Position numbers and translations under genes: made by a program | In this document: positions 15,929 to 24,662 of the stretch, piece after piece | How positions within the stretch are numbered: position 1 is the stretch's first letter | Layout of the letters: each line of letters begins with the position of its first letter | Notes under the pieces: generated by a model | The model's input: the letters and a program-made list of their open reading frames with translations, nothing else | What the model was told of the DNA's origin: nothing | Databases searched by the model: none | Assembly: GCA_021732145.1 (NCBI GenBank) | Contig: JAKFVN010000048.1 | Span: forward strand, 1-33,581 | Source: Alphaproteobacteria bacterium | GTDB taxonomy: Bacteria > Pseudomonadota > Alphaproteobacteria > UBA9219 > RGZA01 | DNA: 33,581 nt | Direction of reading: 5' to 3'

Positions 15929-16998
15929 GACAACACTTCACCTTCAACAGCTTGTGGCGCAGCACTCGTTCCGCCATTTGGCAGCGCGCCATATAATTTC
16001 GCGAATTCATCCTTGATGCGTTCGTTCAGCCCTTCTTCAATCAACTGCGCGGCAACCAATACTGAATTGGTGAAGCCGCGCGCATCGGTTCCGCCGTGGC
16101 TTTTCACGCATACGCCCTGCAACCCTACCAGCATCGCGCCGTTATAGGCGCGGGGATCCATGCGCGCCTTCATCTGCATGAATGCGCCGCGCGCCAGTAG
16201 CGCACCGAGCTTAGCCAGCGGTGATGATTGCAAGGCTTCTTTGAGGAAGTTGGAGCAAAGCTTGGCCGTGCCTTCAATCGTTTTCAATGTGATGTTACCT
16301 GTGAAACCATCCGTCACAACCACATCCACATCACCATGTGGAATTTGGTCGGCTTCAACATAGCCGATGAATTTTCCATGCAATGGCGTTTCGCGCAAAA
16401 TGACAGCGGCGGCGCGCAATTCATCATGGCCTTTCATTTCTTCGCTGCCGATGTTCAGCAAGCCAACGCGCGGTGCTTGAATGCGCAGCGCGGCGCGCGC
16501 ATACAGCGTGCCCATAATCGCAAACTGCACAAGGTTATCCGCGTCGCATTCCAAATTCGCGCCCATATCCAGCATCACGCAGCGGCCCGTCATGGTTGGC
16601 ACGGTTGAAACAATTGCAGGGCGGTCAATCCCGGGAAGCGAGCCAAGCACAAGACGCGCCAGCGCCATCAATGCGCCGGTGTTTCCCGCGCTCACGATGC
16701 CTTGCGCCTGACCATCGGCAACGGCGTTAATCGCGAGGCGCATGCTGGAATTGCGTCCCTGGCGCAGCGCCGCGGATGGCTTCATGTCGCCAGGAATGCT
16801 GTCGGGCGTGTGGTGAAAAATGGCGTTGGCAAGACTGGCATGGCGCGCAACAAGCGGGCGAACGCGCGCTTCATCACCAAAGATGCGGAATTTGATATTG
16901 GGGTTAATAATCAGCGCTGCGGCGGCACCATCAATGACCGCATCCGGGGCTTTATCCCCGCCCATAGCATCAAGCGCAATGATTGTCGGTTGAGGCAT
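15925..16998 (-). CDS. plsX: Phosphate acyltransferase PlsX
   Basis: Makes acyl-phosphate from acyl-ACP for the PlsY glycerol-3-phosphate acyltransferase. The motifs [17 protein letters not shown] at the N-terminus, [17 protein letters not shown] and [17 protein letters not shown] are characteristic. I used ATG 16998, not the TTG four codons earlier at 17010, with GGGA seven bases upstream. The 357-residue length is typical. The last 15 or so residues (alanine, glycine, threonine rich) are variable in the family. It overlaps fabH and follows rpmF by 51 bases. Confidence 0.96.
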   Translation of the reverse strand: MPQPTIIALDAMGGDKAPDAVIDGAAAALIINPNIKFRIFGDEARVRPLVARHASLANAIFHHTPDSIPGDMKPSAALRQGRNSSMRLAINAVADGQAQGIVSAGNTGALMALARLVLGSLPGIDRPAIVSTVPTMTGRCVMLDMGANLECDADNLVQFAIMGTLYARAALRIQAPRVGLLNIGSEEMKGHDELRAAAVILRETPLHGKFIGYVEADQIPHGDVDVVVTDGFTGNITLKTIEGTAKLCSNFLKEALQSSPLAKLGALLARGAFMQMKARMDPRAYNGAMLVGLQGVCVKSHGGTDARGFTNSVLVAAQLIEEGLNERIKDEFAKLYGALPNGGTSAAPQAVEGEVLS

Positions 16999-17049
16999 AG
17001 ATAATCCCAAATGTGGGAGACCAACAGAAAACTTGAAACGTACTGCTAA

Positions 17050-17241
17050 TTAGGCAGCAGCCTTATCCTGCTTGCTGTTTACCTGACGGCTATCATAGTA
17101 ACCGCATGAACCACACACATGGTGCGGGCGCTTGATTTCACCGCAATTGGCGCATTCGGATGTGCCCACGGCTTTCAATGCATGATGCGAGCGGCGCATG
17201 TTGCGCACGGACTTGCTGGTTTTTCTCTTTGGAACTGCCAT
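17050..17241 (-). CDS. rpmF: Large ribosomal subunit protein bL32
   Basis: 63 residues starting [20 protein letters not shown], with two CxxC pairs (CANC and CGSC) that bind zinc, the zinc-containing form of bL32. Part of the 50S subunit near the exit tunnel. In E. coli and many proteobacteria rpmF directly precedes plsX and fabH, as here. Confidence 0.96.
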   Translation of the reverse strand: MAVPKRKTSKSVRNMRRSHHALKAVGTSECANCGEIKRPHHVCGSCGYYDSRQVNSKQDKAAA

Positions 17242-17428
17242 ATCGGGTACCTTTACTGTTTAAAATCGTGCTGTTTATTACCTAAGCAGCAGGGGAAAAG
17301 CAAGAACATCCTTCACATGCGCCGATATTAACATTTTTATTAATAAATACGCGGTTTTCTAATCAAGCCGCCGCGCCAAAACCGTCAACCAAAATCTTGG
17401 TTTTTCACTGTTTTCACCATATTTGATG

Positions 17429-17444
17429 TGTTTCACGTGAAACA
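17429..17444. promoter_or_regulatory. parS: parS-like ParB-binding site
   Basis: TGTTTCACGTGAAACA is a perfect 16-bp palindrome that fits the consensus TGTTNCACGTGAAACA bound by chromosomal ParB. It is the centromere-like site for chromosome segregation, normally within the origin-proximal region. It lies in the non-coding stretch between yceD and rpmF, with no other copy in the window. The function follows from the match alone; ParB binding is not shown here. Confidence 0.85.
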
Positions 17445-17452
17445 TTTTCGAT

Positions 17453-17475
17453 AAGCGCTTGTTCTGCAAGCGCTT
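17453..17475. other. Hairpin beside the parS-like site
   Basis: A 9-base-pair stem (AAGCGCTTG at 17453-17461, CAAGCGCTT at 17467-17475) with loop TTCTG sits 8 bases from the parS-like palindrome and 12 bases past the yceD stop. On the plus strand it is followed by TTC, on the minus strand by ATCG, so a classical terminator is not convincing. It could end the yceD transcript with help from a factor. Confidence 0.5.
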
Positions 17476-17487
17476 TTCAAAAACAGA

Positions 17488-18042
17488 TTATTTGTCTTTC
17501 TTGTCGTTCTTTTTGGAACGGAATTCTGCCAATACCGCGAATGGATTCATCGGCTTTCCGCCCGCTTCGACTTTCGCATTTTTTGGAACTTCAAACGTTG
17601 CTCCGGGCTTGCGCGGATGCGGGTCAATCGCCAGCGCAAGATGCTGCGCGGTCAATTCACCCAGATCAATATCGCCATTGGCTGAAATGGGTTCGGGCGA
17701 ATTATCATCATCAATCGCCATTTCTTCTTCTTTGGGAATGGTATCGGGGCGCGCGAAATACGCGGTGAATTCTTCTTCCACCAATGCCTCAAACGGTTCC
17801 AGCGTCACAACGCAATCCTGCACCACATTGGCTTCAAAATGCCCCTTCACTTCCACCATTTCGCCGGAATGAATGCGTTGCAGGCGCAACCGTGCCTCAA
17901 GGCTTTTTAACGCAACCAAACCCATGCGTTTCGCCAATGCCTCCAGCTCTTCTTCATTCGCTTCGATGCGTTCATCCATTTCATGGCTGCGCAATTTATC
18001 AACGGGAAATAACCGTGAAAATTCAATTTCATTATCGTGCAT
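17488..18042 (-). CDS. YceD-family (DUF177) protein
   Basis: 184 residues from ATG 18042, with GAGG seven bases upstream; the TTG at 18048 is a less likely start. The C-terminal portion has the conserved DUF177 segment CVVTLEPFEALVEEEFTAYFA and the closing DLGELTAQHLALAIDPHPRKPG (usually the L-x-E-x-x-x-L-x-L-P-x-x-P-x-H pattern). Family members lie next to rpmF in most bacteria and have been linked to 23S rRNA or 50S accumulation. Here rpmF is separated by a 246-base gap holding the parS-like site, so the two may not be co-transcribed. The start lies 9 bases after the upstream gene, the chaperone. Confidence 0.85.
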   Translation of the reverse strand: MHDNEIEFSRLFPVDKLRSHEMDERIEANEEELEALAKRMGLVALKSLEARLRLQRIHSGEMVEVKGHFEANVVQDCVVTLEPFEALVEEEFTAYFARPDTIPKEEEMAIDDDNSPEPISANGDIDLGELTAQHLALAIDPHPRKPGATFEVPKNAKVEAGGKPMNPFAVLAEFRSKKNDKKDK

Positions 18043-18051
18043 ATTCAATCC

Positions 18052-18582
18052 TCAAAATGATTTAAACGAAATTTTTCCGTCTAATAGGTCTTGGGTTGGC
18101 TGCACCGCCAGCGCCCCTGTTTGCATGTCGATATAGTCACGCATCATGTCCAGTTTGGCAAGGTCTGTCGAGGTAGCGCCGTAAAGGTTGCGGTCAAGCG
18201 CGCGCAGGATTTCTTTTTTATCCACGCTGTTCAGCGCCGCATCATAGGCATGCATGCGGCCATAAAACCCTTCCATGAAATGTTTCATGCGTTTCACAAC
18301 GCCGACATCCCCCACACCCATTTCGCGCAGCGTGCGGTCTAAATCGCTGACCATGAAATCCATCAGCGCCTGCTTCACTGGCTGCCCTTCCGTTCCTAAA
18401 CGGCGCATCACCAGCAGCATGTGGAGGATTAAAGATTCAAACCGCGTCTCGAAATCATCGCTAAGCCCAAAACGAATGAAAAACTCCTTATTGCGCGCCT
18501 GCGCCATGATAGCGCCATAAAGCAGCGCGATTTTATGCGCATCCGGTTCGTTTCTTAGAAACAGTTTGAAAAAGCTTTTCAT
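18052..18582 (-). CDS. Ubiquinol-cytochrome c chaperone (CBP3/UQCC1 family)
   Basis: Helical protein related to mitochondrial Cbp3/UQCC1, which helps cytochrome b assemble into the bc1 complex; the bacterial role is inferred. The family core is ALLYGAIMAQARNKEFF near residue 18, FETRFESLILHMLLVMRRL near 45, and DFMVSDLDRTLREMGVGD with the VKRMKHFMEGFYGRMHAYDAA block further on. I used ATG 18582; starts at 18606 or 18621 are possible but would overlap the divergent bamE start, and none has a good ribosome site. The gene ends 9 bases before yceD. Confidence 0.87.
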   Translation of the reverse strand: MKSFFKLFLRNEPDAHKIALLYGAIMAQARNKEFFIRFGLSDDFETRFESLILHMLLVMRRLGTEGQPVKQALMDFMVSDLDRTLREMGVGDVGVVKRMKHFMEGFYGRMHAYDAALNSVDKKEILRALDRNLYGATSTDLAKLDMMRDYIDMQTGALAVQPTQDLLDGKISFKSF

Positions 18583-18619
18583 AAGGGTATGTTCTACCAA
18601 AATCATATCGACGTTTTCC

Positions 18620-19081
18620 ATGTTTATCTTTCAATTCCTTACCACCACTGCCACCATCGTCATGCTGGGTTTAACCCTTGCATCCTGCACCCCCACGGTT
18701 GCCAAGCGCGGCAACACGATTGAGGACGACCAGTTGCAGCAAATCAAAGTCGGCGAAAGCACGCGTGAAGATGTGGCCAAGGTGCTGGGCACGCCAACGC
18801 AGATGGCCACCTTTGATGACAAGACGTGGTACTACATCGGCCAGCGCACGGAAAAAGAAGCGTTCTTTGACCCTGAATTAAAGGAACAAAAAATCGTCAC
18901 GGTTGAATTCACGCCGGAAGGAAAAGTTTTATCCGTCAACAAAACCGGTGCGGAGCTTGCGCGCAACATCGACCCTGCTTCCGGCAAAACACCGACCTAT
19001 GGAAAAGACATAACCATCTTGCAGCAATTGCTTGGCAACATTGGCCGCCCGACCATGCCCAAAGGCAAAGAAGGCAGATAA
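18620..19081 (+). CDS. bamE: Outer-membrane assembly lipoprotein BamE (SmpA/OmlA)
   Basis: Lipoprotein subunit of the BAM complex that inserts beta-barrels in the outer membrane. The signal peptide runs to about residue 22 with the lipobox LTLASC, and the SmpA/OmlA fold follows: QIKVGESTREDVAKVLGTPTQMATFDDKTWYYIGQRTE then a KIVTVEFTPEGKV strand. The last 40 residues are disordered-looking. The reading frame extends to a TTG at 18566, but ATG 18620 is chosen to fit the signal peptide. It diverges from the chaperone gene, as in other alphaproteobacteria. Confidence 0.93.
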   Translation: MFIFQFLTTTATIVMLGLTLASCTPTVAKRGNTIEDDQLQQIKVGESTREDVAKVLGTPTQMATFDDKTWYYIGQRTEKEAFFDPELKEQKIVTVEFTPEGKVLSVNKTGAELARNIDPASGKTPTYGKDITILQQLLGNIGRPTMPKGKEGR

Positions 19082-19093
19082 TTATTCTGCTTT

Positions 19094-19954
19094 TTATTCT
19101 GCCGCCATTTGCTCTGGCTCGCAGCGCTGCGCAATCCACGATGTGATTTCCTGAATGACGGTCGCCAGATCGTGCGTGAGCGCGGCAAAATCCTTCGAAC
19201 GCTCCAGCGTTTCTTCATCCATGTAAAGGGAGCGGTTTATTTCCAGCTGCACGCTGTGGAAATTGGCGCGCGGATGACCGTAGCGACGCACGATTTCAAC
19301 GCCTTTATAGGGGTCGTTATGCGCAACCGTATAACCCAAGCGGCGCAGCGCATCCGCCAGCGTATAAATGAATTCCGGCTCTGATGATGCGCCATCACGG
19401 TCACCCAAAATAAAATCCGGCCGCGCCTTCACCATGATATGCGATGGCATGGAATGGCAATTGATATGCCATACCGCGCCGAATTGCTTGTGTGCATCAT
19501 TGATAAGTTTTTTGAGCATTGCATGATATGGCGCATAGCATTCCTGCAAGCGTTTCTGAATTTCTTCCGCTGGAAGCTTGTTGGCATACACTGCCTGCCC
19601 GCGGCACAAATGACGGATAAGGCCATAACCCGCATAGCTGCGCTCGGTTGGCTCCAGTGCAAACGGCAACGCGCCGGAAATCATGGTCGGATCCAGATCA
19701 TCCATCGCGCGGTTGACGTCGATGTAGCTGCGCGTGAAATTCGCCTTCATCAGCGTCACGCCGCACGATGGCGCAAAGGAAAACAATTCATCCACATAGC
19801 TGTCCTCGGTTTGGCGCAGCCAGAATTGCGGAATGATATAATGAAAATCATCAGGGTACATGCGGCCGCTATGCGGGCTGTCCAGAATGAGCGGCACGGA
19901 ATTACCCTGCGGCACGCTTACATCAATCATCGCGGTCGACAACACGTTGCGCAT
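19094..19954 (-). CDS. N-formylglutamate amidohydrolase-family protein
   Basis: Zinc amidohydrolase of the HutG/FGase family, hydrolysing N-formylglutamate to glutamate and formate, or a related N-formyl or N-acyl substrate. Motifs include LILDSPHSGRMYPDDF, TRSYIDVNRAMDDL, the metal-binding HINCHSMPSH (about residue 150) and GHPRANFHSVQLEINRSLYMDE. Length is about 286 aa. The ATG at 19954 overlaps the stop of the zinc-ribbon gene (TAATG), so translation is coupled, and this fixes the start against the in-frame one at 20026. No histidine-degradation genes lie nearby, so a role in hut is not supported here. Confidence 0.88.
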   Translation of the reverse strand: MRNVLSTAMIDVSVPQGNSVPLILDSPHSGRMYPDDFHYIIPQFWLRQTEDSYVDELFSFAPSCGVTLMKANFTRSYIDVNRAMDDLDPTMISGALPFALEPTERSYAGYGLIRHLCRGQAVYANKLPAEEIQKRLQECYAPYHAMLKKLINDAHKQFGAVWHINCHSMPSHIMVKARPDFILGDRDGASSEPEFIYTLADALRRLGYTVAHNDPYKGVEIVRRYGHPRANFHSVQLEINRSLYMDEETLERSKDFAALTHDLATVIQEITSWIAQRCEPEQMAAE

Positions 19955-20196
19955 TATGTGCCCCCGGTGCAGCCGGGGCTGGCGCAGGTTGCGTTTTTCA
20001 CCATATAGGAGCCGCATTTGGGGCATTGCACGGTATCTTGCACCTGAATGAGTGGTGAAGCGGGCTTGGCATCCGGCATAACTTTTTTTGGCATGGCGGA
20101 TGAAAACGGCGCGGTCACGGGCTTATTGTCACGCGCCATGCGGCGCACGCCGCTAACCACAATCATTGCCAATATGCCAAAGATAATCCATTGCAT
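19954..20196 (-). CDS. Small membrane protein with C-terminal zinc ribbon
   Basis: About 80 residues. The N-terminus has one membrane span (MQWIIFGILAMIVVSG), then a basic stretch, then a linker ending in a CPKCG … CASPGC zinc-ribbon-like tail. It resembles the short PP0621-type membrane/zinc-ribbon proteins found next to various genes, but function is unknown. I chose ATG 20196 because the frame continues upstream (to 20337) only by overlapping the divergent FkbM gene; no strong ribosome site supports either choice. The stop overlaps the amidohydrolase start, which ties the two genes together. Confidence 0.65.
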   Translation of the reverse strand: MQWIIFGILAMIVVSGVRRMARDNKPVTAPFSSAMPKKVMPDAKPASPLIQVQDTVQCPKCGSYMVKNATCASPGCTGGT

Positions 20197-20251
20197 GGGG
20201 GTATTGTAAAACCATATTGCGAAACTGTCACGCGCCTTATACCGTTTACCA

Positions 20252-21094
20252 ATGAACGACGGTGCGTCATCTTTTATAACGGTAGACACAAGGTATGGCA
20301 AATTCATGGTCAATCGCCATGATGTATTTGTTGGCAAATCGCTGATCCATTACGGTGAATACATCGAACATGAATGGCAATTGATGCAGCGTTTTATCAG
20401 CCAAGGCGATTGCGTTGTGGATGCGGGCGCGAATATTGGCGGGTTTTCGCTGCCTATGGCACGAAAAGTCGGCTCAGGCGGAAAGGTACACGCGTTTGAA
20501 CCACAGCCCATTTTGTTTGACTGCCTGATGAAAAACACGCAAATGAACGGGCTATCACAGCTCATTCCCCATATCGAAGGGCTGGGTGAGACAGCAGCCG
20601 TGATTGAAACCGCTGTACCCGACTATGATTTGCAAAATAATCTTGGCGCGTTTTCGTTTGATACAACGGGCGATGATTTAAAAATTAATGTGATTACGCT
20701 GGACAGCCTAAACCTTCCCAAAATTTCATTTATCAAAATGGATATTGAAGGAATGGAGCTCAGCGCGTTAAAGGGTGCAGCAAAAACAATCGCTGCCCAC
20801 CGCCCTGCGATGTATGTGGAAAACGACAAGCCGGATGGCGCATCCGCGCTGATTAAATGGCTGGAGCAACAGCGTTACCGTTTGTGGTGGCACACGGCAC
20901 GGCTCTTTAATCCCGATAACTATAATAAAGTATCAGAAAATATTTTCCGCGGCTTTCGCACCGTGAATATGATTTGTGTGCCGATGGAACGCATTGATTT
21001 ATTGCCGCTGGTGCCATCTGTTTTAAAACCAGTAGTCGACGGCGAAGATACAAAACTAATGTTAGACGGCACCATCGACAGCTATTGCTTTTAG
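20252..21094 (+). CDS. FkbM-family SAM-dependent methyltransferase
   Basis: Class I SAM methyltransferase, usually O-methylating sugars, lipids or polyketides. The SAM-binding loop is VVDAGANIGGFSLPMARKVG near residue 55, followed by HAFEPQP, and the FkbM signature FIKMDIEGMELSALKGA near 160. The N-terminal TRYGKFMVNRHDVFVGKSL, found before the fold in homologues, supports the early start at 20252 over the ATG at 20306. Length 280 aa. It stands alone among housekeeping genes with no glycosyltransferases, so its substrate cannot be inferred. Its stop abuts the uvrB stop with no spacer. Confidence 0.85.
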   Translation: MNDGASSFITVDTRYGKFMVNRHDVFVGKSLIHYGEYIEHEWQLMQRFISQGDCVVDAGANIGGFSLPMARKVGSGGKVHAFEPQPILFDCLMKNTQMNGLSQLIPHIEGLGETAAVIETAVPDYDLQNNLGAFSFDTTGDDLKINVITLDSLNLPKISFIKMDIEGMELSALKGAAKTIAAHRPAMYVENDKPDGASALIKWLEQQRYRLWWHTARLFNPDNYNKVSENIFRGFRTVNMICVPMERIDLLPLVPSVLKPVVDGEDTKLMLDGTIDSYCF

Positions 21095-23203
21095 CTATCT
21101 GCGGCCACGTTTTTTCGGTTCAAACCGTTTCGATGCGCGCGGCACAGGCGCGGCGATGCCCAGTTCTTTTGCTTCCAGCCTGTGAATTTCATCACGCAAA
21201 CGCGCAGCTTCTTCAAATTCCAGATTACCTGCGGCTTCCAGCATTTGGTCGTTCAGCGCTTTCAAATGCGCCTTCATATTATTGCCGACCAGCGCGCCTT
21301 CTTCCACGCCCGTATCCACGCTTAAATAATCGCGTTCATAGGCGGAGTGCAGAATATCGCCAATCTGCTTCTTGATGGTTTCCGGCGTGATATTATGCGC
21401 GATATTGTATTCTTTTTGTTTTTCGCGCCGTCTGCCGGTTTCATCCATCGCGGCTTGCATGCTGCCCGTAACCGTATCGGCATATAATATTGCGCGGCCA
21501 TCGACGTTACGCGCCGCACGGCCAATGGTTTGAATAAGTGATGTGCGCGAACGCAAATAGCCTTCCTTATCCGCATCCAAAATTGCAACCAGACCGCATT
21601 CCGGAATATCGAGGCCCTCACGCAGCAAGTTGATGCCTATCAGAATATCGTAAACGCCCAAGCGCAAATCGCGGATGATTTCGATGCGTTCCAGCGTTTC
21701 CACATCGCTGTGAATATAGCAAACCTTCAACCCCGCATCGCCCATATATTCCGTCAGCGCTTCCGCCATTTTTTTAGTGAGCGTGGTGACGAGCACGCGC
21801 AATCCTTTTTCAACCACGCGGCGGCATTCAGCCAATAAATCATCCACCTGATGTTCGGTGGGGCGAATGATTACCGGCGGGTCAGTAAGGCCGGTTGGGC
21901 GAACAATTTGCTCCGTGAACACGCCGCCCGTTTGGTTTAATTCCCACGGGCCGGGTGTTGCGGAAACATAAATAGTTTGCGGGCGGAATGCCTCCCACTC
22001 CTCAAACTTCAGCGGTCTGTTATCAACGCAGGATGGCAAGCGGAACCCGAATTCGGCGAGCGTGGATTTGCGCGCATAGTCGCCCTTATACATGGCCGAT
22101 AACTGCGGCACCATCACATGGCTTTCATCCAAAATCAGCAGCGCATTTTTTGGCAAATATTCAAACAAGGTCGGCGGCGCTTCACCGGGCTTGCGACCCG
22201 TTAAATAACGTGAATAGTTTTCAATGCCCGCGCAGCTTCCGGTTGCCAGCATCATCTCCACGTCAAACTGCGTGCGCTCGCCGATGCGCTGCTCCTCGAT
22301 AAATTTGCCTGCCTGATGGAAGACTTCCACCTGCAATTTCGCATCGCGCTTAATTTGCGTGATGGCCTGATTAATCGTCGGTTTGGGCGTTACGTAATGG
22401 CTGTTGGCATACAGTTTCACCAAATCAAGCGCGGCAATTTTCTCGCCCGTTAGCGGGTCAACTTCCGTGATGCTTTCTAATTCATCGCCAAAGAAAGACA
22501 AGCGCCATGCGCGGTCTTCCAGATGCGACGGGAAGATTTCAACGATATCACCGCGCACGCGGAAGAACCCGCGGCCAAAACTGTCATCATTGCGCTTGTA
22601 ATGCATCTCCACCAAATGGCGCAGCACATCATCGCGCGACTTCGCCTGCCCTTTTTGCAAGACCAGCGTCATGTTGCTGTAGGATTCAACCGAGCCAATG
22701 CCGTAAATGCACGAAACCGATGCAACGATAATCACATCATCGCGCTCCAGCAGCGCGCGCGTGGCCGAATGGCGCATGCGGTCAATCTGTTCATTCACGC
22801 TGGATTCTTTTTCAATATAGGTATCGGTGCGTGGAACGTAAGCTTCGGGTTGGTAGTAATCGTAATAGGACACAAAATATTCAACCGCATTATTCGGGAA
22901 GAATGATTTCATTTCGCCATAAAGCTGCGCCGCCAATGTTTTATTGGGCGCCAGAATTAGCGTGGGGCGCTGCACGTTTTGAATGACATGCGCAATGGTG
23001 AATGTTTTACCCGAACCCGTAACGCCCAATAACACTTGGTCACGTGTTTCGGCCTTCAAGCCTTCCAATAGCTCCGCAATTGCCTGTGGCTGGTCACCGG
23101 CGGGCGTATAATCAGATACCAGCTCGAATTTCTTGCCGCTTTCGGGGCGAAATTCAGGCCGGATGACATCGGCCATGATGGGAAAAGGGCTTGGATTAGG
23201 CAT
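21095..23203 (-). CDS. uvrB: Excinuclease ABC subunit B
   Basis: Damage-verifying helicase-like subunit of the UvrABC nucleotide excision repair system. Walker A is [10 protein letters not shown] near residue 60, the beta-hairpin region [13 protein letters not shown] near 115, helicase motifs [31 protein letters not shown] near 560, and QTIGRAARN. The C-terminal UVR domain ([21 protein letters not shown]) contacts UvrC. Length 702 aa is normal. I see no GTTC-N7-GTTC type LexA box upstream. uvrC lies 5 kb away on the opposite strand; uvrA is not in the window. Confidence 0.98.
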   Translation of the reverse strand: MPNPSPFPIMADVIRPEFRPESGKKFELVSDYTPAGDQPQAIAELLEGLKAETRDQVLLGVTGSGKTFTIAHVIQNVQRPTLILAPNKTLAAQLYGEMKSFFPNNAVEYFVSYYDYYQPEAYVPRTDTYIEKESSVNEQIDRMRHSATRALLERDDVIIVASVSCIYGIGSVESYSNMTLVLQKGQAKSRDDVLRHLVEMHYKRNDDSFGRGFFRVRGDIVEIFPSHLEDRAWRLSFFGDELESITEVDPLTGEKIAALDLVKLYANSHYVTPKPTINQAITQIKRDAKLQVEVFHQAGKFIEEQRIGERTQFDVEMMLATGSCAGIENYSRYLTGRKPGEAPPTLFEYLPKNALLILDESHVMVPQLSAMYKGDYARKSTLAEFGFRLPSCVDNRPLKFEEWEAFRPQTIYVSATPGPWELNQTGGVFTEQIVRPTGLTDPPVIIRPTEHQVDDLLAECRRVVEKGLRVLVTTLTKKMAEALTEYMGDAGLKVCYIHSDVETLERIEIIRDLRLGVYDILIGINLLREGLDIPECGLVAILDADKEGYLRSRTSLIQTIGRAARNVDGRAILYADTVTGSMQAAMDETGRRREKQKEYNIAHNITPETIKKQIGDILHSAYERDYLSVDTGVEEGALVGNNMKAHLKALNDQMLEAAGNLEFEEAARLRDEIHRLEAKELGIAAPVPRASKRFEPKKRGRR

Positions 23204-23309
23204 AAGGCAGTTTACCTATATGAAATAGCTCTTGCAGCAATTTTATTAGGCTTCATATTGGTGTGACTGGTTGATTTCTCAAGTGTTTTCCCGAAAGTTT
23301 TCAAGGCCC

Positions 23310-24653
23310 ATGTCTACACTCGTTCGTATTGCTCCCTCCCCCACCGGATTTTTGCATGTTGGCAATGTGCGCACCGCGCTCATGAACTGGCTATTCACGC
23401 GCAAGCAAGGCGGCAAATTCATGCTGCGGTTGGATGATACTGATATGGAACGCTCTACCCAGGCGTTTGCCGATGCGATTGAGCGGGATTTCAAATGGCT
23501 GGGCTTAAGCTGGGATATGTTCGCAAAACAGTCTGACCGCTTTGCGCGCTATAAGGAAGTGCTGGAACAATTCAAGGCAGTGGGTCGTGCCTATCCCTGT
23601 TTTGAAAATCAGGAAGAATTGGCGCTGAAGCGCAAATCCCAACTCAGCCGCGGATTGCCACCCATTTACAACCGCGACGCATTAAAGCTGACCAAGGACG
23701 AGATTGATGCGAAGATAGCCGCTGGCCAAAAACCGCATTGGCGCTTTAAATTAAACGATACGCCCGTTGTGTGGGATGATCTGGTGCAAGGCCATAAATC
23801 CTTTGCGGGCAGCGCGCTTAGCGATCCTGTTCTGGTGCGCGAAGATGGCGTGCCGCTTTATACGTTCTGTTCCGTGGTTGATGATGCGGATATGAAAATC
23901 ACGCATGTTATTCGCGGCGAAGATCACGTGGCGAATACGGCCGTGCAAATCCAGATTTGGGAAGCGATGAACGCGCCCGTTCCAACCTTCGCGCATTTGC
24001 CGCTCATTACCTTGGCAAGCGGCGAAGAGCTTTCCAAACGTTTGGGCAGCATGAGCGTTGCGGGGCTTCGCGATGAAATGGGCGTGGAGCCACTCGCCAT
24101 CGCCAGCCTTCTTGCCAAGACCGGAACATCCGATGCAATTGAAGCCGCAGACAGCATGGATGAATTGGTGAACAGTTTTGATTTCAAGAAAATCGGGCGT
24201 TCACCACCAAAGTTCGATACCAAGGATTTGATGCGCATTAATGCGCGCATCATTCATCATATGAGCTATGCGCAGGCCGCGCCGCGCCTTGCCGGAATGG
24301 GTTTGACCGCTGTTGATGAGAAATTCTGGAATGCCGTTCACCAGAACATGACCCAGTTTAACGAGATTAAAAACTGGTGGCTGATTGCAAATGAAAAACT
24401 CGCGCCAAAAATTGAAGACGCGGAACTCATCAAGCACGCCGCCGCAACCCTTCCCGCAGCGCCGTGGGATGATACCACTTGGGGCACATGGACAAAGGCA
24501 CTGGGCACTGCAACGGGTAAATCAGGCAAGGCATTGTTCATGCCGCTGCGCCTTGCATTAACGGGCCAAGAACACGGGCCGGAAATGAAGATGATGCTGC
24601 CATTAATTGGCGAAGCACGCGCCAAGGCACGTCTGGCCGGGCAAACCGCATAA
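23310..24653 (+). CDS. gltX: Glutamate--tRNA ligase
   Basis: Class I synthetase. The HIGH-type motif is APSPTGFLHVGNVRTAL at the N-terminus and the KMSKS-type motif is ELSKRLGSM near 255. Length 447 aa from ATG 23310, preceded by AAGG; an ORF start 13 codons earlier is not needed. It is a little shorter than the E. coli enzyme. Many alphaproteobacteria carry two GltX copies, one charging tRNA-Gln as well; whether this is discriminating cannot be told here. It is followed at 9 bases by cysS, so a synthetase operon. Confidence 0.96.
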   Translation: MSTLVRIAPSPTGFLHVGNVRTALMNWLFTRKQGGKFMLRLDDTDMERSTQAFADAIERDFKWLGLSWDMFAKQSDRFARYKEVLEQFKAVGRAYPCFENQEELALKRKSQLSRGLPPIYNRDALKLTKDEIDAKIAAGQKPHWRFKLNDTPVVWDDLVQGHKSFAGSALSDPVLVREDGVPLYTFCSVVDDADMKITHVIRGEDHVANTAVQIQIWEAMNAPVPTFAHLPLITLASGEELSKRLGSMSVAGLRDEMGVEPLAIASLLAKTGTSDAIEAADSMDELVNSFDFKKIGRSPPKFDTKDLMRINARIIHHMSYAQAAPRLAGMGLTAVDEKFWNAVHQNMTQFNEIKNWWLIANEKLAPKIEDAELIKHAAATLPAAPWDDTTWGTWTKALGTATGKSGKALFMPLRLALTGQEHGPEMKMMLPLIGEARAKARLAGQTA

Positions 24654-24662
24654 GGTTTCATG

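Noticed and set aside
20197..20337. N-terminal extension of the zinc-ribbon protein
   Set aside because: It would overlap the FkbM start on the other strand, whose N-terminal TRYGKF motif is conserved, and adds no recognisable domain.
23204..23309. LexA box upstream of uvrB
   Set aside because: No GTTC-N7-GTTC or CTGT-type dyad is present in the divergent gap to gltX.
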